Made by a program: the position numbers and the translations under genes
Part shown: piece by piece, positions 25,275 to 32,618 of the stretch
Layout of the letters: each line of letters opens with the position of its first letter
Numbering within the stretch: position 1 is the first letter of the stretch
NCBI RefSeq assembly: GCF_009865215.1
Contig: NZ_WWJX01001126.1
Span: 1 to 37,880 of the forward strand
Origin: Streptomyces sp. SID3343
GTDB lineage: Bacteria; Actinomycetota; Actinomycetes; Streptomycetales; Streptomycetaceae
DNA length: 37,880 bases
Direction of reading: 5' to 3'
Notes under the pieces: generated by a model
The model's input: only the letters and a program-made list of their open reading frames with translations
Database searches by the model: none
Told to the model about the DNA's origin: nothing

Positions 25275-25310
25275 CCGTGGCCGGCGGGTCGGGTCGCCGC
25301 TGGGCCACGG
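25275..25310 (-). terminator. Stem-loop after the UvrD-like helicase gene
   Basis: CCGTGGCC at 25275-25282 pairs with GGCCACGG at 25303-25310; an inner GGCG/CGCC pair extends the structure. It lies 3 bases past the helicase stop and before the initiator ribosome site. Confidence 0.5.
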
Positions 25311-25313
25311 GAT

Positions 25314-26936
25314 CTAGTCGGTGACGGCGGTCACCGTGTCGCGCCAGGCGAGCGCCTCGCAGTCGAGGCGGTGCCGCGCCCGGGTCACCGCGACGTACGC
25401 GAGCCGCGCTTCCTCGCGGCGGATGGTGACCGCGCCCGAGCGCGGGTCCGGCTTGGGCGGACGGAAGTCGCCGTGGATTCGGACCGAGCTCCACTCGCGG
25501 CCCTTGCTGCGGTGCGCGGTCGACACGACCAGCTCGGCCTGGTCCTCGCCGACGAGCCGATCGACCGCGCCGAGGATGCGATCCGGACCGTGCTGGTCGA
25601 CCAAGTCGACGAGCACGCGCATCGACCCGTCCTCCTCTTCGGCGTACTCACCGAGCTGACCCCAGGTGCCGAACCCGGACAGCTCGGGATGGTCGGTGGG
25701 CTTGCCGGCCTGGAGATCGCGGGCGGCGTAGGCAAGCATCTTGATCGGACCGCTACCGCCAACGAGGGCGGTCCGCCGGCCCGCGGCGAGGGCTTCGAGG
25801 ACCACGCCCATTGCGCCCGCGTTGGTGCGGCACAGGATTGCGTCGGGGTCGGGCACGTCCTCGACGAGGGACTCGGTGGCGTCGTGACCGCGCAGCCGCA
25901 ACGGACCACCGACCCAGTACAGCCACGCGTTCGCCTCGCTCGCGACCGCCGGGCCGAACCTGAACGACTGGCTCAACAACAGCTCTTCGGCGCCGGCCTT
26001 GATGAACCGGGCCAGCGCATCGCGGGCACCGCGCCACTCGTAGATCTGCTGTGCGGAATCGCCGACGACGACCCGTTGCGCGTGGTCCTGGCGCCGAATG
26101 ACGTCGTATAGAACGTCGTTCGTGTCCTGCCCCTCGTCCAACATCAGGACATCGCACGCGAGCCGCGGTACCGACCTGGCCCACATCTTGAGGTAGTGGT
26201 CGTGAGTCATCCTGACCGCGCCGTCCTCGCGTTCGAGATCGGCCCAGGCCGCGCGGGCGACCGGGAGCACGAGCGCGGCGAGTTGCTCGCGGGCCTCGGC
26301 TCGGCCCAGGTTCACCACGGCCGGGAGATGGCGCGCGGTGATATCGGCGTCGGCCGAGTGGCACCATGTCTCGACGGTGTCGAGCGCAAGCCGCATGATC
26401 CGGCGCGTCGGGAACGGCACCGGGCTACCGGTGTCTGCGACGACGTGCGGCGTGGGCGCGCCGTGTTCGCGACCGAGGACGCGCATCACATCGAGCGCCT
26501 GCCCGGCCTGCAACGCGGTTTGCCGCGGCATGTTCAGCCGGGGCAAGTACTTCGGGTTGAACGCGAGGGCATGTCCCGTTTGGCACACCGCGTTCGACGG
26601 GAATGACCGTGCCAGGTCGGCCGCCGCCGCCTTGTTGTAGGCGACGGCCTGGATACGGGCGCGTCGGTCGGACTGTGCGATCAGCCGCAGCGTCGAGGTC
26701 TTGCCGCAACCGGCACCGGCCTGGATGACCAAGTCCACGCCGTCGCCGTACGTCGCAACGGCCTCGGCCTGTTCGGCGGTGGGGTCCATGCGGGGCGGCT
26801 CCTGGCGGGTGCTGGGTTGGTTGCCGGGTGCGTGGTCGTCGCAGCGAATGCCGGCCTGGTAGGGGTGGCCACCGATGCCGCACGGCCCAGTCGGGGTGCC
26901 CCACGTGCAGGCGCGAACGGCGGTCGTGGTGCTCAC
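25314..26936 (-). CDS. UvrD/Rep-like superfamily 1 helicase with Cys/His N-terminus
   Basis: A 540-residue protein from GTG 26936, which overlaps the preceding stop (GTGA). Residues 10-35 hold C10, C19, H24, C32 and H35 (CTWG..GPCG, GIRCDDHAPG), a possible zinc-binding knot. The motor follows: Walker A GAGCGKT (74-80), motif II LMLDEGQDT, motif III VVVGDSAQQIYEWRGA, motif IV-like LLLSQSFRFG, and motif VI AYVAVTRARH. ATG 26789, 49 codons on, has an AGGAG upstream and could make a shorter form without the knot. It probably unwinds DNA in recombination or repair. Confidence 0.85.
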   Translation of the reverse strand: MSTTTAVRACTWGTPTGPCGIGGHPYQAGIRCDDHAPGNQPSTRQEPPRMDPTAEQAEAVATYGDGVDLVIQAGAGCGKTSTLRLIAQSDRRARIQAVAYNKAAAADLARSFPSNAVCQTGHALAFNPKYLPRLNMPRQTALQAGQALDVMRVLGREHGAPTPHVVADTGSPVPFPTRRIMRLALDTVETWCHSADADITARHLPAVVNLGRAEAREQLAALVLPVARAAWADLEREDGAVRMTHDHYLKMWARSVPRLACDVLMLDEGQDTNDVLYDVIRRQDHAQRVVVGDSAQQIYEWRGARDALARFIKAGAEELLLSQSFRFGPAVASEANAWLYWVGGPLRLRGHDATESLVEDVPDPDAILCRTNAGAMGVVLEALAAGRRTALVGGSGPIKMLAYAARDLQAGKPTDHPELSGFGTWGQLGEYAEEEDGSMRVLVDLVDQHGPDRILGAVDRLVGEDQAELVVSTAHRSKGREWSSVRIHGDFRPPKPDPRSGAVTIRREEARLAYVAVTRARHRLDCEALAWRDTVTAVTD

Positions 26937-27205
26937 GCGGTGCTCGCGACCGTGCCGCCGAGCTCGGCGTACAGGGCGACGCAGGCCGCGCACGAGCAGG
27001 TCTCGCGGCGATCCGACTTCGCACCGGGCGGGGTGATCTTGGTGATCGGCCGCCCGGTCATGGTCCAGGTGGGCAACAGTTCGGGCTCCGCGACGGGCCT
27101 GTACTTGCGGCAGGTGCAGGTGCGCAGACTGTCCCGGCACTCCTCGTTCGCTGGGTGACGGGTCGGGGTGTGGCCGCACTCACAGCGGTGGATGATCAGG
27201 CTCAT
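26933..27205 (-). CDS. Cys-rich small protein
   Basis: A 90-residue protein from ATG 27205, overlapping the previous stop (ATGA). Cys pairs CECGHTPTRH, CRDSLRTCTC and CSCAACVAL suggest two zinc knuckles. Such short Cys-rich proteins are common in actinophage early operons. Function unknown. Confidence 0.65.
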   Translation of the reverse strand: MSLIIHRCECGHTPTRHPANEECRDSLRTCTCRKYRPVAEPELLPTWTMTGRPITKITPPGAKSDRRETCSCAACVALYAELGGTVASTA

Positions 27206-27393
27206 CGGTGGTCTCCCTGGGTGGGCCAGTACTCGATGGGCGTGTTGGCGTAGGCGTCGAGGCGGAGCTCGCAGCGCCAGCAGCACTGGCCGTCGTAGGT
27301 GTCGTGGGTGTCGGGCTGGCACATCCAGCACGTCGGGTCCGGGTCGTCGACCAGGTACGTCGGTGCCCGGTCGACGAGCTCGTCGAGGGCCAT
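27202..27393 (-). CDS. Cys-rich small protein
   Basis: A 63-residue protein from ATG 27393: an acidic N-terminus (MALDELVDRAPTYLVDDPDP), then CWMC and CCWRC, 15 residues apart, which make a compact zinc ribbon, and a polar end. It is coupled to the next gene by ATGA. Its start lies within another open frame that encodes a membrane helix (see 27,389-27,499). Confidence 0.65.
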   Translation of the reverse strand: MALDELVDRAPTYLVDDPDPTCWMCQPDTHDTYDGQCCWRCELRLDAYANTPIEYWPTQGDHR

Positions 27394-27499
27394 GTGGGTG
27401 TTCCATCTGCCTCGACCACCGGCGGATGACGTACTCGGCGAGCAGGCCGGCGGCGAGGCCCGCGAGGACGGCGCCGGTGATGATGACGATCAGTTCCAC
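27389..27499 (-). other. Reading frame for a single membrane helix, end unclear
   Basis: GTG 27499 has a good GGAGGT site and begins VELIVIITGAVLAGLAAGLLAEYVIRRW, a convincing membrane helix followed by basic residues. There is no stop where one would be expected: the frame runs on, through sequence that is a shadow of the 27393 gene, into the 27205 gene in the same frame. Either a stop was lost, or a 188-residue membrane-anchored fusion is made. The coordinates mark only the convincing part. Confidence 0.4.
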
Positions 27500-27666
27500 G
27501 AGTGGACCTCCCAGCAGACCGAGCAGCGCCAGCCGGAGCGGCGCCAAGTGCCCATGCGCGGGGTGCCCTGGCAGGTCGGGCAGTGGCCGAGGATCGGGGC
27601 GGCGGTGGGGGCCGGGCGGCCCGGGGCACGCATGCCCCGGACCACCGCCACCACGGTGCCGATCAC
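27490..27666 (-). CDS. Small zinc-ribbon protein
   Basis: A 58-residue protein from GTG 27666, overlapping the recombinase stop (GTGA): a hydrophobic start (VIGTVVAVVRG), then CPTCQG and CSVC, 22 residues apart, a typical zinc ribbon. Too short for most gene finders but supported by coupling and Cys spacing. Confidence 0.6.
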   Translation of the reverse strand: MIGTVVAVVRGMRAPGRPAPTAAPILGHCPTCQGTPRMGTWRRSGWRCSVCWEVHSWN

Positions 27667-29222
27667 GCCGCCTGCGGCTGCGGCGCCGCGGCCTCGTACC
27701 GGCCGAGCTCGGCCGCGCGGTCGTCGGTCGGCATCTGCTGTACCAGGGTGAGCGCGTCGAGCACGCGCCCCGCCTCCGGGACGGTGAGTTCCTTCATCGT
27801 GAGGACCGGGCGCCGGACGATGCCCGCGACGATCGCGAGGCGGCGCGCGCGCTCGCGGCTCTCGACGCCGACCGCTGCCATCGCGGTGGCGATCGCGCGG
27901 GTTTGACCCGCACTGGCGAACTGGCCCTGCTGAGGCGTGCCCCACTGGCCGGGCGTGGGCACCTCGGCACCGGGCGTGGACTGCTGCTCGGGCTGCGGCC
28001 GGGCGCCCGCGAGGTCACCGAGCCGGCCGTCGATCATCCGGTGCAGCGGGATCGTGCCGCCGTCGAGCACCGGCACCTCGCGCGCCAGGAGGCCGCCGTC
28101 GGTCGCGGTCTGCCGGCACGCGGCGAGCGCGGCCGGATCCGACCACCCGGCTCGGATCGCGTCGAGCAAGAGCGGCAACCGGTCGACCGGCGGCGCCGGT
28201 TCGACGGCGGCCTGCTCGACCGCGCGCTCCGGTGTCGGCTCCTCGGTGTGCTGCGACCGCTCCGGCTGCCGCACCGGGTCGGCCAACGGCGTCGGCGTCG
28301 GCGTCGAGGTCGCCGACTGTGCCGCCGCCGCGCGGAGCTGGTGGGCACGCTCCACAATGAACGCGCCAAGCCCCATCGGCACCCTGGTTGTCGGATGCAG
28401 CACCGCCGACGCAACGAGCTGACGGCGTGCCACCTCCGCATGCAGCTCACGTAGCCCGTCCACCGTGGCGTCGGCGGCCACCGCCCGATCCAGATACGTT
28501 GCCGGATCGGCCATCTCAGCGCCGTCGCTCAGCCACTCCAGGAGCGTGACCGCCACGCCCGCGTCGGGCCGGTTGATCACCGACCCGTTGAGCGCCGGGC
28601 ACCGCGTCTTGCCGACCGAGAGGGTGTTCTCCAGGTCCATGCTGGCGACCACGTCGAACTCGTACTCCAGGCCATCGCGCTGCTCCGGCTTGGTGCCGAT
28701 CTTCTCCGGCGCGGGCTTCCCGTTCTTGTTGGTCCCGATGACCCACTCGGACTTGACGCGCATCGTCACGATGACGTGCCCGGGGTAGGCCAGCAGGGCA
28801 TCGATCATGTCCCGTTCGTACGGCCTGGCTTCCTTCCAACCGCCGAACCCACCGCCGGAACCCTTGCGTTGGCCGATCGCGTCGACCAGTTCGAGCATGC
28901 CGCCCCGGCCCATCCAGAAGTGGGAGAGCGAGTCGACGACGACGCAGCCGTAGCCGGCGGACCCGGCGGTGGCGAGTGCGCCAATCAGGTCACGCGGGTC
29001 GTAGGTGACCATCTGCAAGGTGTCGAAGTCGAAGCCGTCGCCGCTGGATCCGCGGGCGTACTTGCTGGCCGAGCCGCGCTCGGTGTCGATGACGGCGACA
29101 CGGGGCGACAGTGCGCCGGCCAGGGTCAGGGCGGTGAACGTCTTGCCGGCCCCGCTCGGGCCGTCCAGCGCGATGCGCGCCTTGCCCTGCTCGCGGGTGG
29201 CGGGGGTGAACGTGAACGTCAT
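27663..29222 (-). CDS. Sak4-like RecA-fold recombinase / AAA ATPase
   Basis: A 519-residue protein. The N-terminal 230 residues form a RecA-type ATPase: Walker A GPSGAGKT (21-28), AVIDTERGS, Walker B VVVDS (94-98), FWMGRGGMLELVD and VIVTMRVKSEWV. These match the phage single-strand annealing/recombinase family Sak4 (AAA_24). The following 290 residues are a Pro/Thr/Gln-rich linker and a helical tail (QTRAIATAMAAVGVESRERARRLAIVAGIV) of the type often fused to phage recombination proteins. ATG 29222 overlaps the previous stop (ATGA). It should act with SSB in phage recombination. Confidence 0.82.
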   Translation of the reverse strand: MTFTFTPATREQGKARIALDGPSGAGKTFTALTLAGALSPRVAVIDTERGSASKYARGSSGDGFDFDTLQMVTYDPRDLIGALATAGSAGYGCVVVDSLSHFWMGRGGMLELVDAIGQRKGSGGGFGGWKEARPYERDMIDALLAYPGHVIVTMRVKSEWVIGTNKNGKPAPEKIGTKPEQRDGLEYEFDVVASMDLENTLSVGKTRCPALNGSVINRPDAGVAVTLLEWLSDGAEMADPATYLDRAVAADATVDGLRELHAEVARRQLVASAVLHPTTRVPMGLGAFIVERAHQLRAAAAQSATSTPTPTPLADPVRQPERSQHTEEPTPERAVEQAAVEPAPPVDRLPLLLDAIRAGWSDPAALAACRQTATDGGLLAREVPVLDGGTIPLHRMIDGRLGDLAGARPQPEQQSTPGAEVPTPGQWGTPQQGQFASAGQTRAIATAMAAVGVESRERARRLAIVAGIVRRPVLTMKELTVPEAGRVLDALTLVQQMPTDDRAAELGRYEAAAPQPQAA

Positions 29223-29527
29223 CGGGTGTCTCCCGGGATGTGGTCGGTGGTGTGCCAGCGGCCGTCGGCCCACCAGGCGAGGAGCCACGCCGACGGGTCG
29301 CGCCCGTCGGCGGCGTCCTCGGAGCGCAGGAGGGCGACGGTCTCGATCGAGTAGTGCCGTTCGGCGTGGCCGGGTGAGCCGTGCCGCGTAGCGCGGCCGA
29401 CGTGCCCGACGACGCGGCCGGCGGCGTCGAGGTCGGCACGGTGGACGACCCCCCACGCTGCGGCAGTGGCCGGCGGGGCCGCCGCCCCCGAGATGGGGGC
29501 GGCGGTCGTGGCGGTGGGCGCGGTCAC
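29219..29527 (-). CDS. Unknown small protein
   Basis: A 102-residue protein from GTG 29527 (GTGA overlap with the previous stop). An Ala/Thr/Pro-rich leader precedes a domain with Trp and His residues (GVVHRADLDAAGRVVGHVGRATRHG, WLLAWWADGRWHTTDHIPG). It resembles a short beta-domain; no motif known. Confidence 0.6.
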   Translation of the reverse strand: MTAPTATTAAPISGAAAPPATAAAWGVVHRADLDAAGRVVGHVGRATRHGSPGHAERHYSIETVALLRSEDAADGRDPSAWLLAWWADGRWHTTDHIPGDTR

Positions 29528-29778
29528 CGGCGGGCCCGCCGCAGGTCGGCGAGCGCACGCCCGACGGCCGAGCACCAGGTCGAGCACCAGTCCCGCGCGG
29601 GCTCTGACGAGGCGGGCACGTCGGTGCGGTACCAACCGGCGGCCGGGGCGTCGCCCTCGGCGGGCCGACCGCAATCCTCGGTCGGGCAGCGGTCGACGAC
29701 GGGCGCCCGGTACTGGGCCGGTTTTGACTCGCCGGTCATCCCCTTGTTCCACGCCTTCGCGCTCTTGCGGGCGGCCAT
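29524..29778 (-). CDS. Small Cys-containing basic protein
   Basis: An 84-residue protein from ATG 29778, which shares a base with the previous stop (TGATG). A basic N-terminus (MAARKSAKAWNKGMTGES) precedes CPTEDCG and CSTWCSAVG, a four-Cys zinc site. DNA binding is possible. Unknown function. Confidence 0.6.
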   Translation of the reverse strand: MAARKSAKAWNKGMTGESKPAQYRAPVVDRCPTEDCGRPAEGDAPAAGWYRTDVPASSEPARDWCSTWCSAVGRALADLRRARR

Positions 29779-30947
29779 CAGGAGTCCTCTCCGAACATGC
29801 CGTCGATGTCGCGGCCGAGGTCCGGGTCGTGCTCCTCGGTCGCCGCGCGGCCCTCCTCGCACTCCGCCTCGTACATCTCGGCGTCGTGGATGTGGGTGTC
29901 GGCGATGAGCCGGGCGTCGTCCCAGTACGAACCGCACCGCACGTCGTCGCCGTCGATGTCGCCGCCGGACAGGTACCACCCGCGGTCGAGCCGGGTCAGG
30001 GTCCAGGTGCCGCCGTCGCGCTGGTACCTCAGATCCTCGACGCGGGTCCAGGCGGGCAAGACCTGCGCAGTCGGGACGGCCGACAGCTTGTCGAGCGGGC
30101 CGCACTTCTCGCGGAGCCGATCGAGCGACCAGATGCACAGACCAAGGCCGTCGACCAGGCGCGCCGAGGGCGGTGTGCCGTCGATCGCGCCCCAGGCCCG
30201 ACCGACGCGGTCACGCCAGTAGGTCGGCGGCGTGGTGTCGGGCAGGGGGTCGGTCGGTTCGGTCGGGGCAGGCTCGACCTGAGCGGCACACGCCAGCGCA
30301 CAGACGCGCAGGGACCCGCCGCCGGGCACGTAGCCGATCGCCCTGGACTCGGCCATGTACATCAGGCCGCACCGCGCGCACGCGTAGCCATCGAGCTGGG
30401 CCCGGGTCAGCCCCTCGCCGGACATCTCGCGGGAGGCGAAATCCTCGTCGGGCGCGGGGTCGCACGGGTCCGCCGGCTGCTCGACCTGCTCGATCGGCAG
30501 TACCTCGGCCGTGTCCGCGTCCCACGTTGCCGTGCGCATGCTGCCGAGCGGTCCTTGGTGGCGACCGTCGTGACCGGGCGCGAGGGCGCAGCGGGTGTAG
30601 CCGGGCCCGCCGAACTCGGCAGTGCACGCGTCGACGACGCCGACGCCGGACAGGAAGAGCGTCGCTGAGCCGTGCGCGATCTCGACACCGTAGGTCTGGC
30701 GGTCGGCCCGGCAGGATCCGAGCGTGCGGAGCTCGGCGTTGAACAGCGCCGCCCATTCGACCAAGGCCGCGTGCACCACGTCGTCGTCGGCCTTGGCGTG
30801 CGTGCCGCGCACGCTGCCGTCCTCAGCGATGTGCCACTCCAGGACGGGCAGGCTCGGGTTCAGGGCGATCGTGCCAGCGACGAGCGCTGCGGCAATGGCC
30901 TGGGACGACATCGGCCGGCCGATCGGAATCTGGATACTGTGGGTCAT
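29778..30947 (-). CDS. Large unknown early protein with Cys pairs
   Basis: A 389-residue protein. ATG 30947 is preferred over GTG 30959 because the sequence between is ribosome-site-like. It has a folded N-terminal domain (IPIGRPMSSQAIAAALVAGTIALNPSLPVLEWHI), a CTAEFGGPGYTRCALAPGHDGRH segment that looks like a metal-binding knot common in Streptomyces proteins, a CARC...CALAC pair, and a C-terminal acidic tail. Not recognised; probably several small domains joined. Confidence 0.65.
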   Translation of the reverse strand: MTHSIQIPIGRPMSSQAIAAALVAGTIALNPSLPVLEWHIAEDGSVRGTHAKADDDVVHAALVEWAALFNAELRTLGSCRADRQTYGVEIAHGSATLFLSGVGVVDACTAEFGGPGYTRCALAPGHDGRHQGPLGSMRTATWDADTAEVLPIEQVEQPADPCDPAPDEDFASREMSGEGLTRAQLDGYACARCGLMYMAESRAIGYVPGGGSLRVCALACAAQVEPAPTEPTDPLPDTTPPTYWRDRVGRAWGAIDGTPPSARLVDGLGLCIWSLDRLREKCGPLDKLSAVPTAQVLPAWTRVEDLRYQRDGGTWTLTRLDRGWYLSGGDIDGDDVRCGSYWDDARLIADTHIHDAEMYEAECEEGRAATEEHDPDLGRDIDGMFGEDS

Positions 30948-31055
30948 GTCCTGTGCCACCTATCTGTGATGGGTCGGGTGGTGCGGGCAGAGGCCGTGTC
31001 GTTGGCGAGACCGGGTGGAGCCGGTCGTCGACGGGGCGGCCTCACCCGCGAGGGT

Positions 31056-31361
31056 TCAGCTCGACGACGCGCGGCTTCGGCGCGGCTTGAGGTCGGGAAA
31101 CTGCTGGGAGCGCCGCGATCCGCGCGGCGTGATGTCGAGCGCGGCGGCCGTAGCGAGCGGGATCGGCGAGACGGCGGGCACGATCTCGTGCAGACGCCCG
31201 ATCTCGACGAGGTGCTCCGGGGTGAACGACACCGAGGCGCCGAACTTGCAGTGGGGCAACCGGCTGATGTTTTCGGGCAACCACGACTTCGCGCAGTGCA
31301 GGATCGCTGTCGCCTCGTCGTAGTCGTAGAACACCGGCGGAGCGGTGGTCAGCGCTGTCAC
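31056..31361 (-). CDS. Excisionase-like HTH protein
   Basis: A 101-residue protein from GTG 31361 (GTGA overlap). FYDYDEATAILHCAKSWLPENISRLPHCKFGASVSFTPEHLVEI has the layout of the winged-helix excisionase/MerR-like family (D.EaA..L.....wL...i..lph.k.G....f...hL). The C-terminus is basic. It may direct excision together with the integrase, or act as an early regulator; the sequence does not decide. Confidence 0.72.
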   Translation of the reverse strand: MTALTTAPPVFYDYDEATAILHCAKSWLPENISRLPHCKFGASVSFTPEHLVEIGRLHEIVPAVSPIPLATAAALDITPRGSRRSQQFPDLKPRRSRASSS

Positions 31362-31606
31362 GCCGACCTCGCACGCCGGGCCTCGGCGGAGCGGCGGCCC
31401 ATTGCGGCGTAGTGGGCACGGCGGGCAAGCCGAGCCGCAGCCTCACGATCCGCGGCGGACAGGGTGCCCAGCGGGTCCACCAGATTGGCGAATCGAATTG
31501 CGTTCGCAGCCCGTGCCGCAGCGGTTCGGCTCGCGCGGTCAGACGTCAATTTCCAGCTCTTTTCCGACGCCGATCGAGCTCGCGCAGTGCGTTGTTCCGG
31601 GGTCAT
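31358..31606 (-). CDS. Small conserved phage protein
   Basis: An 82-residue very basic, Ala-rich protein (MTPEQRTARARSASEKSWKLTSDRASRTAAARAANAIRFANLVDP). Proteins with this N-terminal plan are common in actinophage early operons. AAAGGAGAGGCAG precedes ATG 31606, inside the HTH gene, with which it overlaps by 68 bases. Function unknown. Confidence 0.65.
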   Translation of the reverse strand: MTPEQRTARARSASEKSWKLTSDRASRTAAARAANAIRFANLVDPLGTLSAADREAAARLARRAHYAAMGRRSAEARRARSA

Positions 31607-31877
31607 CTGCCTCTCCTTTCTGGTCGCTCACGCACATGTTCGTGAGTGTTGAGGGCGGCAAAAGGTCAACGATTTGGACATGAAGGGCCGTGGCGATCTG
31701 GTCGGCCTCGTCCTCGGCGAGCCGCGGGCGCTTACCCGTCATGAGGCCGTGGATCTTGCTGTGGGACATTCCGACCTGATCAGCCAGGGATCGCGTGCTG
31801 TGGCCTACCAGGCGGGTCGGCTTGGACATTGCTTCACGCACCCGATTCGGGTCCAGAAGCAACTCGGGGGTATCCAA
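31539..31877 (-). CDS. HTH regulator, Cro/XRE-like
   Basis: A 112-residue protein starting with TTG 31877, preceded by GGAGA five bases upstream. Residues 25-75 form an XRE helix-turn-helix (HSTRSLADQVGMSHSKIHGLMTGKRPRLAEDEADQIATALHV). It is the first gene of the leftward early operon, divergent from the repressor-like gene, and so sits in the Cro position. Its 3' end overlaps the next gene by 68 bases. Confidence 0.78.
   Translation of the reverse strand: MDTPELLLDPNRVREAMSKPTRLVGHSTRSLADQVGMSHSKIHGLMTGKRPRLAEDEADQIATALHVQIVDLLPPSTLTNMCVSDQKGEADDPGTTHCASSIGVGKELEIDV
31626..31647. promoter_or_regulatory. Operator-like half-sites inside the HTH gene
   Basis: GCTCACG (31626-31632) and CGTGAGT (31641-31647) are inverted half-sites of the same kind as at 31894-31909 but eight bases apart. 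Their position in coding sequence makes function uncertain. Confidence 0.35.
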
Positions 31878-31893
31878 TGTCTTCTCCGCTCAC

Positions 31894-31909
31894 GCTCACG
31901 TTCGTGAGC
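31894..31909. promoter_or_regulatory. Palindromic operator GCTCACGTTCGTGAGC
   Basis: Seven-base arms GCTCACG/CGTGAGC around TT. An extra GCTCACG half-site (31888-31894) abuts it. It lies two bases downstream of the -10 element of the leftward early promoter, where a bound repressor would block transcription. Confidence 0.65.
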
Positions 31910-31910
31910 A

Positions 31911-31939
31911 ATCTAAGCACAGCGTTGACGGCCTGTCTA
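31911..31939 (-). promoter_or_regulatory. Leftward early promoter
   Basis: On the minus strand TAGACA (31939-31934) is separated by 17 bases from TTAGAT (31916-31911), close to the sigma-70 consensus. It would drive the HTH gene at 31877 and the genes after it. The adjoining palindrome supports a repressed early promoter. Confidence 0.6.
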
Positions 31940-32006
31940 CGCTGACCCCCTGCGGCTGGAATTCGCTGTGGCGTGCGGGCGACTTTTCAGCCCCCGCTGT
32001 TCGCCC

Positions 32007-32020
32007 ACGCTCATGAGCGT
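32007..32020. promoter_or_regulatory. Perfect 14-bp palindrome ACGCTCATGAGCGT, probable second operator
   Basis: It shares GCTCA/TGAGC half-sites with the operator at 31894 and lies 43 bases upstream of the repressor-like start. A TGTGTACACA palindrome follows at 32027-32036. It may control the rightward repressor promoter, for which no clear -35/-10 pair was found. Confidence 0.5.
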
Positions 32021-32062
32021 AGACACTGTGTACACACTCGCCGTATGAAAGGGGTGCACCAC

Positions 32063-32470
32063 ATGGGCGCCATCGACGTGGACGACTCGGCGCTGAGCCG
32101 GCTGCTGAGCGAGAACATCGGCAAGGGGCTCCGGGTTTCGAGTCAAAGAGCCTTCGTGGAACGGGCTATCGATCCGGACTCGAAGTACCAGGTGCCAGCC
32201 GGGCTCGTCGCCAAGATCATGAACCGCACTGGCCGCGTTCATCCGACGCCGGCCCTGATCTCGGCCATCGCAGCTGGGCTCGATCTGCCGCGGGCCGTAG
32301 TGGAGGCTGCGGCGCTACGCCAGTACATCGGCATTGAGGTCAGTCGGGTGGCTGGACAGGATGTCTACCACGCGCCCGGAATGACGGTTGAGGACATGCC
32401 ACTGACGCAAGCTGTGATCGAACGTGAGACCGATGTGACTGATGTGACTAATGAGTCGAACGACGAGTAA
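32063..32470 (+). CDS. Lysogeny repressor-like protein
   Basis: A 135-residue protein on the opposite strand from the rest of the phage. Residues 10-80 form an XRE-like helical domain (ALSRLLSENIGKGLRVSSQRAFVERA, QVPAGLVAKIMNRTGRVHPTPALISAIAAGLDLP). The acidic C-terminus (ETDVTDVTNESNDE) lacks the protease domain of LexA-type repressors, so induction by RecA cleavage is not expected. ATG 32063 with AAAGGGG upstream is chosen; ATG 32045 is an in-frame alternative. It is divergent from the HTH gene across two palindromes, the place of the immunity repressor. Confidence 0.68.
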   Translation: MGAIDVDDSALSRLLSENIGKGLRVSSQRAFVERAIDPDSKYQVPAGLVAKIMNRTGRVHPTPALISAIAAGLDLPRAVVEAAALRQYIGIEVSRVAGQDVYHAPGMTVEDMPLTQAVIERETDVTDVTNESNDE

Positions 32471-32547
32471 CTGATCAATCACGTAAATGATCTCTATGTG
32501 TTTCAGCGGTGTGTCTTAGAGCGACGCGGCGTATGGTGATCCAACCT

Positions 32548-32571
32548 CACGGGCGTTCGCACGGGCGTTCG
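32548..32571. repeat. Tandem 12-bp repeat CACGGGCGTTCG x2
   Basis: Two exact head-to-tail copies (32548-32559 and 32560-32571) in the 148-base gap before the 32619 gene. Spacing of about one helical turn would place two proteins on the same face of DNA. The gap is AT-richer than the rest and also holds the inverted pair GATCA/TGATC near 32473-32492. Confidence 0.7.
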
Positions 32572-32618
32572 ACCAGGGATGTTTGGTCGAATCTCGACGG
32601 CAAGAGGAGGGGGAGCGC

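Noticed and set aside
31925..31930. TTGACG on the plus strand as -35 of the repressor promoter
   Set aside because: No acceptable -10 lies 16-18 bases downstream.
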